Of a stretch of 64,000 bases of DNA, positions 13,586 through 27,421 are shown piece by piece. Under the pieces are notes generated by a model that was given only the letters and a program-made list of their open reading frames with translations, had not been told where the DNA came from and searched no databases. The position numbers were made by a program, and so were the translations under genes. Source of the stretch: Echinometra lucunter (taxonomy: Eukaryota; Echinodermata; Echinoidea; Camarodonta; Echinometridae); the NCBI GenBank assembly GCA_029962745.1, contig CM057157.1, positions 25,083,460-25,147,459 of the forward strand. The letters are read 5' to 3'. Numbering within the stretch: the stretch's first letter is position 1; every line of letters begins with the position of its first letter.

Positions 13586-13621
<36 letters not shown>

Positions 13622-16600
13622 GTCGTCGTCAACAATTGTGTTGTACACCCAATAACTTTCTATAGCTTTAAGGTGGGATCACCAAATTCATACCAGAGGT
13701 CCATCTCTTGAAGGCGCAGGTCAAGTTCGAATATGAGTCGAATTTGAATAAGGTCAAAGGTCAAAGGTCAATGAACTTTCCATGACTGGCACTGTGCTAT
13801 ATTGTACACACAATAACTTTTTATACCTTCGAGGTAGGATTGCCAAATTCATACAAGAGGTCCATCTCTTGAAGGTGCAGGTCAAGTTCGAATGTGAGTT
13901 GAATTTGATTAAGGTCAAAGGTCAAAGGTCAATGAACTTTCCATGACTGGCACTGTGCTGTGTTGTACACACAATAACTTTCTATAGCTTCAAGGTGGGA
14001 TCACCAAATTTATACCAGAGGTACATCTCTTGAAGGCACAGGTCAAGTTTGAGTATGAGTTGAATTTGAATAAGATCAGAGGTCAAAGGTCAATGAACTT
14101 TCCATGACTGGCACTGTGCTATGTTGTACACACAATAACTTTCTATACCTTCGAGGTAGGATTGCCAAATTCATATGAGAGGTCCATCTCTTGAAGGTGC
14201 AGGTCAAGTTCGAATGTGAGTTAAATTTGATTAAGGTCAAAGGTCAAAGGTCAATGAACTTTTCATAACTGGCACTGTGCTATGTTGTACACCTAATAAC
14301 TTTCTATAGCTTTGACGTGGAATCACCAAATTCATACCAGAGGTCCATCTCTTGAAGGCGCAGGTCAAGTTCGAATATGAGTCGAATTTGAATAAGGTCA
14401 AAGGTCAAAGGTCAATGAACTTTCCATGACTGGCACTGTGCTATATTGTACACACAATAACTTTTTATACCTTCGAGGTAGGATTGCCAAATTCATACAA
14501 GAGGTCCATCTCTTGAAGGTGCAGGTCAAGTTCGAATGTGAGTTGAATTTGATTAAGGTCAAAGGTCAAAGGTCAATGAACTTTCCATGACTGGCACTGT
14601 GCTGTGTTGTACACACAATAACTTTCTATAGCTTCGAGGTGGGATCACCAAATTTATACCAGAGGTACATCTCTTGAAGGCACAGGTCAAGTTTGAGTAT
14701 GAGTTGAATTTGAATAAGGTCAGAGGTCAAAGGTCAATGAACTTTCCATGACTGGCACTGTGCTATGTTGTACACACAATAACTTTCTATACCTTCGAGG
14801 TAGGATTGCCAAATTCATATGAGAGGTCCATCTCTTGAAGGTGCAGGTCAAGTTCGAATGTGAGTTGAATTTGATTAAGGTCAAAGGTCAAAGGTCAATG
14901 AACTTTTCATAACTGGCACTGTGCTATGTTGTACACCTAATAACTTTCTATAGCTTTGACGTGGAATCACCAAATTCATACCATTTTTCAAACAATAAGT
15001 TTGCCATAACACCTTAATAATTAATTTAATTTTACAATTTTACTCACATTATTATCAGTTACATTCGTTTTCACTAACATTCATTTCCTTACTTGCATGG
15101 AAATAATTATAGCTTCATAGTATTAACAGCATTCTAAGTGTTATCTGATTTCCTAGGGATAAAGTAGGCCTATACCATTATTGCATATGTAAACTGTCAG
15201 AACCACAATTCACCCCCTAAACTGCTGACAGCCTCAGAAGTCATATAGCATAGTTTTGACATGCAGTCTCTTCATGACTGCAATATGCAGGCGAGACAAC
15301 GCTTGGCGTTTGCCTTGTTTAATACTGAGTGGAAATTCACAGAGGGAAATATTCTCTACTCACTGGGAATTCCTTATGGAAGTTTCCTTCATAGCCCTAC
15401 ATGTATGTATGATAGAATTAAGTTGATATACACAATTCCTCAAATTGATTTTTATTTGCCAATTTTGACTAGATTTAATTACAAATCATTATGGTTAAGA
15501 AAAATATTACGAGTGAAATTTATGATAACATTAAAATTGATGTCATTGTAGGGTGAGGTCTTTTGGTAATTAAACTTTTTTTCGCATGAACTTTTAAAAA
15601 AATCAAAAAAATCAAAAAAATCTGATTTAAATAAAAAAAATCTGATTTAAATTAAAAAAATCGCCAACCCTGATTGTTGGACTCGGAGTGAAGACTAGAT
15701 TGGTTTGTGACTGAGTGTAAGACAAAAAGTGACACCAAAAAAAAAGGAACTTGAAAAATGGTAATCACAGAAATTGGAAATGTAATACTGTACTAGATTC
15801 TTCAGGGGATGTTCTGATATTTGTAAAGCCCACAAGAGTAGTACTATGTCTGTGGGCTAATTTGGCATTTGGTTTATATGCCATTGCACTGCACGAATTT
15901 GGCAATATGAGGCAATTATGTTAACTTCAGGATTTGATAGGTGTATCACAGTATGGAAGTGTATTCTATTACGGAACACTTTTCATAGATTCAATCATAT
16001 CAAATACAGTATTACCTAAATATTTATCGAACTTCCACCATTAATACTAGTACTCAAATACCTACAGAAAATGAAGATGTAAAAAATTTTTCAAAGACAA
16101 GTAGTCTTTGATCCGATATCGCCTTCCGATCACACCCCTCTCCGCATACGCAGCGTTTTGGTGACCTGAAAATGGAATTGTATTACCGAACGTGTATTTC
16201 CTATGGGAAAAAGTTGGACAATGTACCAAATCGACAATCAGCTAGTTTGACCTTTTTTTTTTTTTTGCTTTTTGAGAAAACAATTATATTACATAAGTGT
16301 TTTTGCCTCGTTTTTGTCATCTTCCTTTTGAAATCCTGTGGGAAAATGTTGCATAGTTCTAAGCATAGGAAATTAATTTTGGACGCGTAAATGCGCACGT
16401 TCGGTAATACAATGCTGTTCGGTAATACAATCACGGACTATACATGTATTTAGCAATATCAATCATAACCTTGTGTAAGTGTGACTGTTCATTTCATGTT
16501 TCATAGAACAAATCGGTCATGTCAGTATCAAACAGATTATTGGTCTATTTGTGTAAAACTCAACTGTCTAAAAGTAGCAGAGATCTCTTTACTTTTACTT

Positions 16601-19600
16601 TTTTTGGTTTTGTTTTTGCTTTAGTTAATTGTTGATCTGGTATCACTGTCAATATTATTGGTACTGGGTAGACTTACATGTACATGTACTGAGTCTACAG
16701 GATAGAGCTTAAAATCTTCCGTGGTACAGAAATATTATTATCATTATTATTTCTTCATCTATTTTTTCACATCCATCTTTGCTAACAGGGACTCTGTCCT
16801 ACCTGTGACAGCCCGGATATGTTTTGTTCTGTTCGAGGATCCGACCAGCGTCGGGATGGCCCAGCACCTTACCAATACTGTCTTCATTGACAGGCCACTA
16901 CAAGTTTCACCCTATGCTGAAGGTATGCCTTGTAGAAAGAACTTGCATTTTCACCTTGAAGGAGTGGACATGTGTAAACCCAATATTTTTTCTGTTCTCA
17001 AGACATCATTTGCTTGTAAAATATACATGTAGAGATTGGAACAGTGGAAAGCATATCAATCTCCTGTTAAAATTTAAATTTGCCGTTTTGAAACTTCAAT
17101 GGAAGTATAAAATGTACTTTGGATTTTTTCTTTCTTTCTTTCTTTTTCCCCCTTTTTCTACTATATCAAAATCATACATGTAGCTGTAATGTGAAGTGTA
17201 CTTTCTAGTCTAAAATTTCCTGTTTTTCTCCAGTATATGTACTTCCCTAAGAGTCCCTATTTCCTTCAATATTATTATTTTATTATTGTTTTTGTATGTC
17301 CAGTTATCATTTAACTGTAGCACTGTTGTAGATTCATATTGTTTTTGTTTGTATGAATAGATTGTTTGACTTCTTGAAAAGGGAACCTCAGTTAATATAT
17401 GTTATTGTTGTCTTTTGTTTTTCTTCCTTGTTGACCTTATTCATGGAATTTAATCCATTATCATGCAATAGTTCGTTGTTGCTTTGAGTGCAAGTAGTTT
17501 CAGTATATTTTTTCTTTACCATCCTCACCTAGGTGCTATGCCAGAGGAGAGCAAGGCTCTACAGATGGTGGCTAGTCTGACCGGTGGACTGGGAGGATCC
17601 ATACCAAGCTTGGTAACCACCAATTCCTCTGGAGGGGCAGGTCTCCTACCCACCCCACCCCAACCACTGATGTCCCAAATCACACAGGTAAGACTAGACT
17701 CTCCTTTTTGCATTTCAGCCTTCCTTTTTAGGGATGCATTTCTGATAAACTTACTTTAAGAACTTTGCCTAAAATCTAAATTAAGAATGTTCAAACGTCT
17801 GTCTCTGGGAGTATCAAGATTTACCTCCAATAGATTTCTTCAAAATAGGACCAGCATTTAAGGCAGCGCTTCTCTACCGGCTTTCTCGGGTGGGCCGTGA
17901 GGTCAGCAAAAAAATATTTTGAAAATTAGAATTTAAAAGAAAAATGTGTCAGCATGGTGTTACGTGGCACAGCTTGAATTCAGCTTTACTATTAAGTCAA
18001 ATCAAATCAAATCAAATGAAATTTATTAAGATAAAATCCACAATTTTGGATGATCATCAGTGCAATGTGATGTGTTAGAAACTTCTTCAGAGATTTCTTT
18101 ATAATGTACTCTGTATGTACAGTGTATATCATTGTAATCTTAGTCAAGAATCATGTCGCTGGAATCTTCAACATTCATTCTGTTTTATTTTGCATAGTTT
18201 ACCTTCCTTACAAATTACCAAATTGATGGCTATACTATATATCTTTGCATATCTTTTCTTTGGGGGGTTCTGTAGTGGTGTAGAAAGTTTAGTGCAAGCA
18301 GTAGATCTGATCGACCTCCCTGTGAAATCAGACAGATAACTTCCGAATAATATGATTATTTCCTAAAATGATACTGAAGGATTTGCCTAAATTCCTTCAT
18401 CCTACAGCCACCTGCTGCATTAGCCGCTGCTGGAGGGGATAGCCTATCCCTCCTAGGAGATAGTTTCTCTGCCCTGGGGGTCCCTCAGCCACCCCCGCTC
18501 AACAACGTGGACCCTTCCAAAGTGGAGGAGATCAGGCGGACCATATACGTGGGCAACTTGGATTCAGCAGTAAGTATATGTTCGATAGAGGTGGAGATTG
18601 AAGTTCATGTTATGAAGAAGGGAGGAGAAATTGAGTTTTTAAAAAGTGGAAAGCCCTGTAAGTTTGTGAAGGGGTCTTGAATCTAATAAAATAAGAAAAT
18701 CATTAACACTGTATCCCAGCTGCACACAGAAATTTAATTATGACATGAAAAATGGGTGTTATTTTATTTTGTTTGTTTTGTTTCTCAATATTTATGACTT
18801 TAGCATACATGTATCATTTACAGGTCTTCAGATGTGTGACTGTTATTTCAAACAATATTAATGTTTCCCTGAGTGCAATGATTGAATAAAGGATTCTGGA
18901 TGTACATGTCCATGGGTAATACCTGTTGGTGCCTTATGGTACATTCGGGTACTTTCTTACATCCTTAACATACAAATGATGAAAAGCTGGTGTGTTTTTT
19001 TACAGTAACATTGTCGCATAACAATTTATTGATATCCAGCAAGTTCGAGATGAAAGTTGCATGTTTTGTGTAGACTTAAGCTTGCCCCTGCGCAACACAT
19101 AGACTTGTAAGTAACATATCCTACAGTGTTTCTAGGTGTCTGGATCTAAAGTCATAACACCTTGGTACATTCATCTGGTAAATATAACCTTTCATTTAGC
19201 CTGGTAAGGTTAATCTCTTGTGTTAACCTTTCCAGGTATCGTGTGAAAAATATGATTCCTTATCGCTCCTTTTCTGACCCCTTTCAGACTGTCCAGGCTG
19301 AGCAGCTGCTGACCTTCTTCCAGCAAGTTGGAGAGGTCAAATATGTCCGAATGGCCGGAGACGAGACCCAGCCGACCAGGTTTGCCTTCGTAGAGTTCAC
19401 GGACCAAGGCTCGGTGGCCAAAGCACTGACCCATAATGGAGTCATGTTTGCTGGACGCCCAATTAAGTAAGTCCAGGCAAGAAATCACTTGAAAACGAGA
19501 AATCCAATATTTAATTGGATGAGGAATTTTGAATCGCCTTCTTCTCTCACATGGAAATGATTTGCTTAGTGTAGTTACAGATTATCCCCTGATCCAAAGT

Positions 19601-22600
19601 ATTGTTATTTTCATTCCTTCATTTCAATTCTCTTTGTTGCAAGTGCTGGAAGTAATAACCATCATTTTCGTGAAATATAGGCAGGTATGGAGATGAATCT
19701 CTTTCATAGATGCTTCTTCAGCTAATGCAATGTAATTTTGATAAGATTTTTTTTAGATTTTGTACTCGTTTACTTTTTGGAAAGTGGCAAAATATGAGAA
19801 ATATTGTTTACTGTCATCACACTGTGTAGATCACTATGAAACCAAATTGATACCTGTTCTTAGTAGTCTAGCCCTCTGTGAAGCGATTAGTAGCAAGTGG
19901 ATGATGGGAGAGCAATTACTCGGTCCAGAAAGCAGATTTCTCAATTTTGTGTAGAAAAAAATATGTGTGATATGATTGTTGCTGTGTGTCATGTGTATAT
20001 CATATATCTATCCATGTTGAAGAATATTTCAGTGAATTAAGGACCCTACATTTAGCATATATATGGCTTTACGTGTATCTAATTTGAACCATTCTGTATT
20101 TGTTTGTAGGATCAACCATTCCAACAATGCCATAGTGAAGCCTCCTGGCAAGACTCAAGAGGCCATCCAGCGGGAGTTAGCAGAGACTATGAAGCAAGTC
20201 AGAGATGCACAGGCTCTCATCCAGGCAGCTATTGATCCAGGTAAGTGCAATCTTCAGGGGGAAAAAATGGATGAGGGCAAAGGGCACTTTGCCACTGAAG
20301 TTTTTAATGAGCAACCTGGTTATTTATTTCATTTTATTCATTTTTTTTTTTTCAAATTTGCTGTTGATGGTGGTTCGTAATTAAAGAGATCACTAATGAT
20401 CACAATTGCAAGAACAGCTTTGGCTAAAAAGTAGTATTTGGAAATAATTTCTGAATGCTTTTATGACCGTGCTTGTATGCTGGTAGTCCCCTTCTCTGTG
20501 TGTTTTTAAACACAAATTCTAATTGTAGTTAAATCTACCAGTAGAAATTTAGAGCTTTTGAAACTACAGCATTATAATGTAAATGTATGTGCCATTTCTT
20601 GTATAGGTAAGTCCAGCTTTGTTTTTAATATTTGCCATTTTGCTCACATCTGATATATATGAGCTTTTTTGTGTGTGTGTGTGTGTGTGCTTTTTTTGTT
20701 TTGTTTTTGTTTTTTTTACCTTTAATCAGTCGTTAAAGTATTAAAATGTGTAAGTGTATCCCATGAAATGTAATTAGTGAGTGTGGAGAATTGAATTGTG
20801 AGCTGGTGGAATTGATCACATTCTCTTTCTTTTCAGCATTACAACCTGAAGTAAAAGACAAAGTTAAAGGTAAACAATACCATCTTGAAAATGACAACAA
20901 AAAAAAAAAAAAAAAAAAAAGAAGCAAAAACAAGAAATAAGCTAAGAAAATGAAGAATCAAACAAGTACACAAAAAATATCATCAGACATGGAAGCTGAT
21001 GTATATTCAAACTCTTTATGTATCCACAGATAGTAAGCAATGAATTTCTGTTAGATGAGCTTATATATTAGACAGACTACATATTTTTTGTCAGATTATT
21101 TCATTGGCTAAAAAGCTGTCACATGACAATCAGTTCTGACATACATGTACATGTGCAATAAAACAATCTTTTTTCATGAGACATCTCATGCAAAAGATCA
21201 TCATCTTGGGCATCTTTGCTTGCCAGCGCGTACCTTTGTTTGCATTGTCTCTTTCTATAGCTGTGCACTTGAAAACTTTTGGAAGCCAGCCAAAAGCAAT
21301 CAGGAAAGATGACTCTAAAAATACAAACTAGGTACAGGATTGCAAATACCCTTGATGATACATGTATATGAATATAAACATTACATGCATATCAGCATTC
21401 TTAATAAAATGGATCCACCTCCAAATTCAGAATTACCCTTGTGTCATATTGTTTCAACCTCAACCTGAGACTTCTGTCAAGTGTAATTTACTTTGGAAAT
21501 TTTTTAATTTGATTATGTAGAACTCTGGAACATGCAATGTTTTTTTGATGTTACAAATTGTATAATCTTTTTTTTTTTTTTTTTTACCTTTGACTTTTGA
21601 CTGTTCAGATTTGCTTCAAAACCATAGATGTGTCACTGTGTAGCTTGCCCTAACAAAATACTTAAGAAATCTTGGCCTTTGATCAAATGTGAGAGGTTAG
21701 ACAATAGATGACCTTTTATTTCAAAACCAATTTCATCTGAACATTAAAAATTGTCAGTCGAAGGCTATTGATGTCTAAATGCCAACCAAATGAGTGAATG
21801 TCTGAGTAATAATGATTTTCTTGTAATGTCATTAAAAGCCATTTGTTTTAATGTACAGAATAGATTAATCAATATTGGTTCATCTAAGTATGGTGTGTAA
21901 TGAATATTTTACGGCTTTATTTCTAGCTGTTGTAGCTGCTGAGGAAGAAAAGAAAGAGAAGAAACGCAGTCCTTCTCCCAGGCGACGACGCTCCAGATCA
22001 CGCTCCCGGAGACGATCTCGGTCACGGTCGCCCCGGCGCTCCCGATCCAGACGACGCTCACGGTCATGGACTCCTCCCCCTCGTCGCCGATCACGCTCCC
22101 CACGGAGAAGGAGATCGAGGACCCCACCTAGACGATCACGGACACCACCTCGCAGGAGAAGGTCAAGGACAAGGTCACCGCCAAGACGTAGAAGATCAAG
22201 ATCGAGGAGCAGGGAAAGGCGTTCAAGATCAAGGTAAACTTCCCCCAGCAAATGAAACTGCTTTTGTTGGCCTTTAAAAAAACAGATTTTTAAGTTTGTT
22301 TAACAAAATATAGTGGCATAAAAAGATGCACATTGAATGGAAAATGCATATTGTTGTTTGTACTGTTTGTGTTCCTTCTACCTAACAGATCAGATGTTCC
22401 TGTTGTGAGATCATGTAGGGCTCTAACTTTTAAACTTTTTAAACTTTTTAAACTTTTTCCATGGGTTAAGCTGAAAAGTGTGGACAAGTCTGCATTCTGC
22501 TGTTCACTTTCTACCTGATCTTGGTAGAGTCTGTCCTGTCCCAAGAATGCTTACCTTGTGTCTGATGGTTTATACAGATGCCCAAGGTATGCTGAGAGTC

Positions 22601-25600
22601 TTGGATATTACTCCTAAAGAGGAGCCCGTCTTGTGTAAATTAACCACTCACTGTCTGAGGTCTTCCTATACTCCTTGGACTTTCCAATATAGTGCTAATG
22701 TTGCAATGCTGATCAACAATCATTGGTGTTAGCTGTATGGACACCAACTGGGGATCACTACAGTAACTGTTGGTCAAGTTTTGGACTCTAATCTATTCAC
22801 ATAGATAATAGTCAATTCATCAAGTCAGTTTCTGGTTATGCTTGGTGAAGAGGGAATGTCAGTCCTGCTTCAAAGGCCTCCAGAAGCAATTTTCAAATGT
22901 CATATTATCATTATCACATTCCAGAGTCCTTTAAATAAAACAAGGTCTACTGAAGCCATCATCAATTTAATAACACCACTTTTTAGAGCATTTTTCAACT
23001 ACAACAGGGGGATGTATGTAAACTTTTGACCCAGTGATTTTCCAGAAATACAGATAATATGAACCATAATATATGTAATTGTGTATCATATAAAGCATGA
23101 ACATAAGGTAGACATACAGTTTGTCTGATTTTATTAGAAATGAAACTGTTTGGGCAACAAAAGATGATGAAAATTTGAGAAAAACTGTTTTTCTGCAAGG
23201 TGAACGTAAACTTCTGGCCCCAACTGTATATGACGTAATTCAAAAATCTATTAATACATCATTCATTCATGAAATCATAACTGACATAGAGTACTTGGGT
23301 GATAAACTGGTATACATGTAATTAATAGTACATGTATCACATACATGTTACATAACATGTATGCGATCATTAGGCCCCTATTAAAACGGCAACACAGCAT
23401 TATACAATAATCTGTGTATAGCTTCCCCCGCATAAATACATGTACGCACCTCAATGTATGTTCACTGAGCTTATCGATCAATGTGTGTGCTCCTGGAAAG
23501 GGCTGCCATCTTGTTCACGATAACTAAAGATTTTCACTTGCTGTAAAGTGCCATGTTTGTTGCTACATTTCTTGTCTGTGTGCAGGATTCGTCAAAATGA
23601 ATATGGGGATTCTGATTTGACACATTTTTAAGGTAATTTTGATGCCCCTGACCACGTGAAAACAAAACTCAAAAAGTAAGCCGTTTTCGAGTGGTTGTCC
23701 CATGGCCTAAAGCATCTGTAATGCATCATGGCCAATTTTATTTGCTGTACTCACATTTACGATGGCTTCCTCCGTCTTCGTCAGGAGTATGTATGTGTAG
23801 AGCAGAGCTGCCAACTCTCCCGGATTTGCCGGGAGACTCCCGGAAAATCAAGCAATCTCCCGATCTCCCGACACATACTCAAAATCTCCCAGATTCTTAA
23901 ATTTTTGAAAGGTATCATGCTTCCCGTCATTGCTCCTTCAAATAAATTTCCGTCTCTCTCAGAGATCGCTCATGCATTAATGTTACATTTTACATACAAA
24001 CAATACAAGCGCAACAAGCCAAGGCGAGCGCGCTATAATCCGATACCGACCATGTGTATTGATATTGGACAGTTCGCCTGCGATCGCGAGGATCCATAGC
24101 GCGCTTCATTCAATGTCAGAGATGTTAAGTGTTAACTACTTAGAAGCCCTACAGCTATCTTATCTTGTCTATATGGACTGTTTGTGCTAACATGTATAGT
24201 GTATACGAAGTATGTGTGTAAGCACAAACAGTGTACATTGCCAAGACAAGGTACGGTATAGCCTGAGCATGTTGTGCATGATGGCAGTGTATGCTCGCGA
24301 GACCGAGAAATCACAGGCCGAAATAACCGGCATTAGGCCTCTGAAAACTGATTCTGAGTTTCAGAAATTAGTCCAAATGGAATATTATTGCTATTCTTCA
24401 TGATTCAGGTGAGGGAAAATGTGTTCTTTGATGTTTAATTAGTTGAAAAAAATTCTTGAAGAATCCTCACTTTCCAGCAGGAATGGGAGGCGTTCTTCCC
24501 CTGCACCAGCGGCCTAGATAACTTGGTAGTGTGGTGGGTACACTGCGTGCACATCATGAATCGTTCTTCGTGACCAGACATTTTCGGTTTATTTTCTACT
24601 CTGAAACTTTATCTTGGGATGTTTAAATTTAGCTGTGGTTGACTACATATGATCAAAAAAATTTATGGAATGTGCTGGATGCTGGTAAGGAAGTCTTGTG
24701 AACTTCTGCTGTGGAAATACTGTTTATATGTATTTGAGGAGAGTTTGTGTTTACAACGTCAATACAAGCTCATCCTAAGGTGAGGGGCCGGGTCCTGGTC
24801 CGGCAATATTAAAAGACCTTTTGTCCCGTACTGATTTTTTTTTTTTTTTGGGGGGGGGGGGAGGGCTGCACAATGTTCATGCCTCCTGTATTGTGTGTTT
24901 TGAGTTTAAGTTGGATCTTTGTTTTATTTATAAAATTTTATCATCAAAGTCCTATTTTTTTTTTGTTCTTTTGTTTGATTTTTTTTTAAAAAAGGATTAC
25001 TTGCACAGCCACATCAAAAACTTGATGATCAGATTTTCACATGACATTGACCTTGAATGAAGAAAAATGACAATATATATCTAAGTACATCATTCATTCC
25101 TTTCATTGGTAAAATAAATAGTACAGATGGCACATTAAAACACAACAAACAATACTTCAAATTCAACATGCATGAAATGTTAATAATTACAAGTGATATT
25201 TTTCTTTTTTTTTTTTAATTTTAAAAATGGCTCTGGCAACTTCAAAAATGGCTCTCAGAAATTGGAAAATGGCTCTCATGAATTTGTGACCAATTAGAAA
25301 AATGGCTCCCGCAAAAAAGTATTTTTTTCCCTGTTGTGAGCAAAAGATCTTGTTTTTTTCTAAAGACTTCGCCCTGTGAATCTTACAACTAAGCTTTTAC
25401 TTGCGCCTACCAGGAGTACCTTTTTTTTGTTACTCTCGCATGCGTCGCTAGTGCACTATGCTCGCTACTTTCACTTTAAAAAAAATCTCCCTGATTCCAC
25501 ATTAATGTTGGCAGCTCTGCATTCTTTACTGTATTGCCTGAAGTATATTTTTATCAAATGACAATTCATGAAATCTCTCTAATGTGCATTTATAATCTGT

Positions 25601-27379
25601 CTGCAAAAACATTTGATGGTTTAGACCGCTGTCAGTTACTATCAAATGTTGTTTCTTAATGTGTTTTGCTACCCAAAACTCCCATCCGTGGGACAACGTT
25701 CCGCCTCTCCCTCACAAAATCATACCTCCGCAAAATCTACTGGATTCTATCATTCCAATGTTGGCAGCTAGATATCTGTTAGTTTTTTTTCGGGGAGGGG
25801 AGGTGTTTCTCTTTTTCCCTTTTCAATTTTGTCACAGACAGCTAACATGCAATGTGGTTGTACATGTAGAAATGAATAAAACTTTCATTCAACTTGACTT
25901 TTCTTTGCCTTTTTTCACAGGGACAGACGCAAGCGGTCTAGGACTCCTCCCAGGAGCTACAGTTCACGGCGAAGAAGCAGGAGTAAGAGCCGGTAAGTTA
26001 TAAATCATTGTGTCAAAGCACAAACTACCATAGTAGCAGGACTATTAGCTTGAGTTCTTTCTTTGCCTTTGCTTATAAAATCGCTCTTGTAATACAGTAT
26101 CCCTACTTCTGTCAGGTGATTGGTAAATGTCATTTTTTGTAATCTTGAGTGCACTATATAAATTCTTTTGGCGCTGTGTGAATATATATTTTCCAGAATT
26201 CAAGATTATATATATAAGATCAGTGATAAAGAAACTTGGTGGAAAGCAGATCTACTTTGTCATCAAATTCTTTGAGAACACAAAACAGTGCGCACCCTGG
26301 TGACACTGAATAGCAATTGCATTGCATTTTGGTGTAAATGAGAGAATAGAGATTTTATTTTGTGTTTATTACGTGGTTCCTTCTGTTAAAATCAGTCAAA
26401 AAGTTGTTTTGTGAAAAAGAATAATGTCTACAGTGTCATCGTCACATTCGTTAAGCCTTCAAAAGTATAATTTGCCTGAAAAGCGATTTTTGTGTTTTCA
26501 TTGTGGATCAAGCATTAATACTTTTTGATGTCTTCATATCTGTTTTGTTGTACAGTGAACGTAGTCGCTCCCGATCACCAGCACACCGACGTCGTAGCCC
26601 CAGCCGGTCCCCTCCCCCTCCTCCCCGTCGACGCAGCCGGACCAGGTCTCCGCCATCCCGGTCCAAGCGCCGTAGCCGTTCCAGATCACCTGTCAGACGA
26701 CGTCACTCTCCTAGCAGGTCACCATCACCTCCACCCAAAAGGAGGTCAAGGTCGGGCTCAAGGTCACCAGTAAGAAAGTAAGTGGAGATCTAGAATGTAG
26801 TGGATACAGGACACATTGTAGTCCAGGGCAATTACTTGGGTTTGTTGTATTCCACATATGTGACCAGGCACCACAGAACCACCAAAAAGTCGCCAGATAT
26901 GAATTTCTTGTTAAAGTCTGTTTCTGAAGAAGTAGATTATTGACTTCAAAATGATATATAACTCATTGGCATTTGATGTTTTTAATCCACTTTACAAAGA
27001 GTAGAATGCCCAGTCCCACAGAATGTTACTTTTGAGAAATAAGGGTTTAAAGTTTGCAGTCTGTTGAAGCACTCTGACTTGTGAGGTATTGTGCAAACGT
27101 GACAAAAGGGGGATGGGAACTCAAAAAGAAATTTCTTTGAAGGGATTATCAGCATTTTCCTAAAACTTGGCATACTCATTAAGCACATCCTGCTTATCAT
27201 AGGGGACAAGTATCAGTACAAGAAAATACTGTTTTAAAGTTGTGGGAGATCAAAATGAGACAAGTATTCAGGGTTGTAAAAAAAACAACAAACCAATGGA
27301 ACAAAATCCAAACATCGGTCTACAAAAAACTGTCAAAAATACCACCCTAAAAGACCCGGGCTATTTCTGGTCTAGTTAT

Positions 27380-27421
<42 letters not shown>

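Larger units (their letters stand above)
12278..15672. mobile_element. Non-autonomous hAT-type element, 3.4 kb
   Basis: Ends are CAGGGTTGGCG (12278) and CGCCAACCCTG (15672), with ATTTAAAT-rich subterminal sequence on both sides. Perfect 8 bp direct repeats ATTGTTGG flank it (12270-12277 and 15673-15680). CAG...CTG ends plus an 8 bp duplication are the hAT signature. No transposase ORF is present. It sits in SREK1 intron 1 and holds a second repeat unit with a satellite-like array. Confidence 0.85.

Noticed and set aside
13643..14988. CRISPR-like array
   Set aside because: Units are contiguous 161 bp tandem copies without spacers, in a eukaryotic genome; it is a satellite-type array.
21880..22251. 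Antisense ORF opposite the RS-domain exon
   Set aside because: Mirror of CGN/TCN codon bias in SREK1; no splice or start support.
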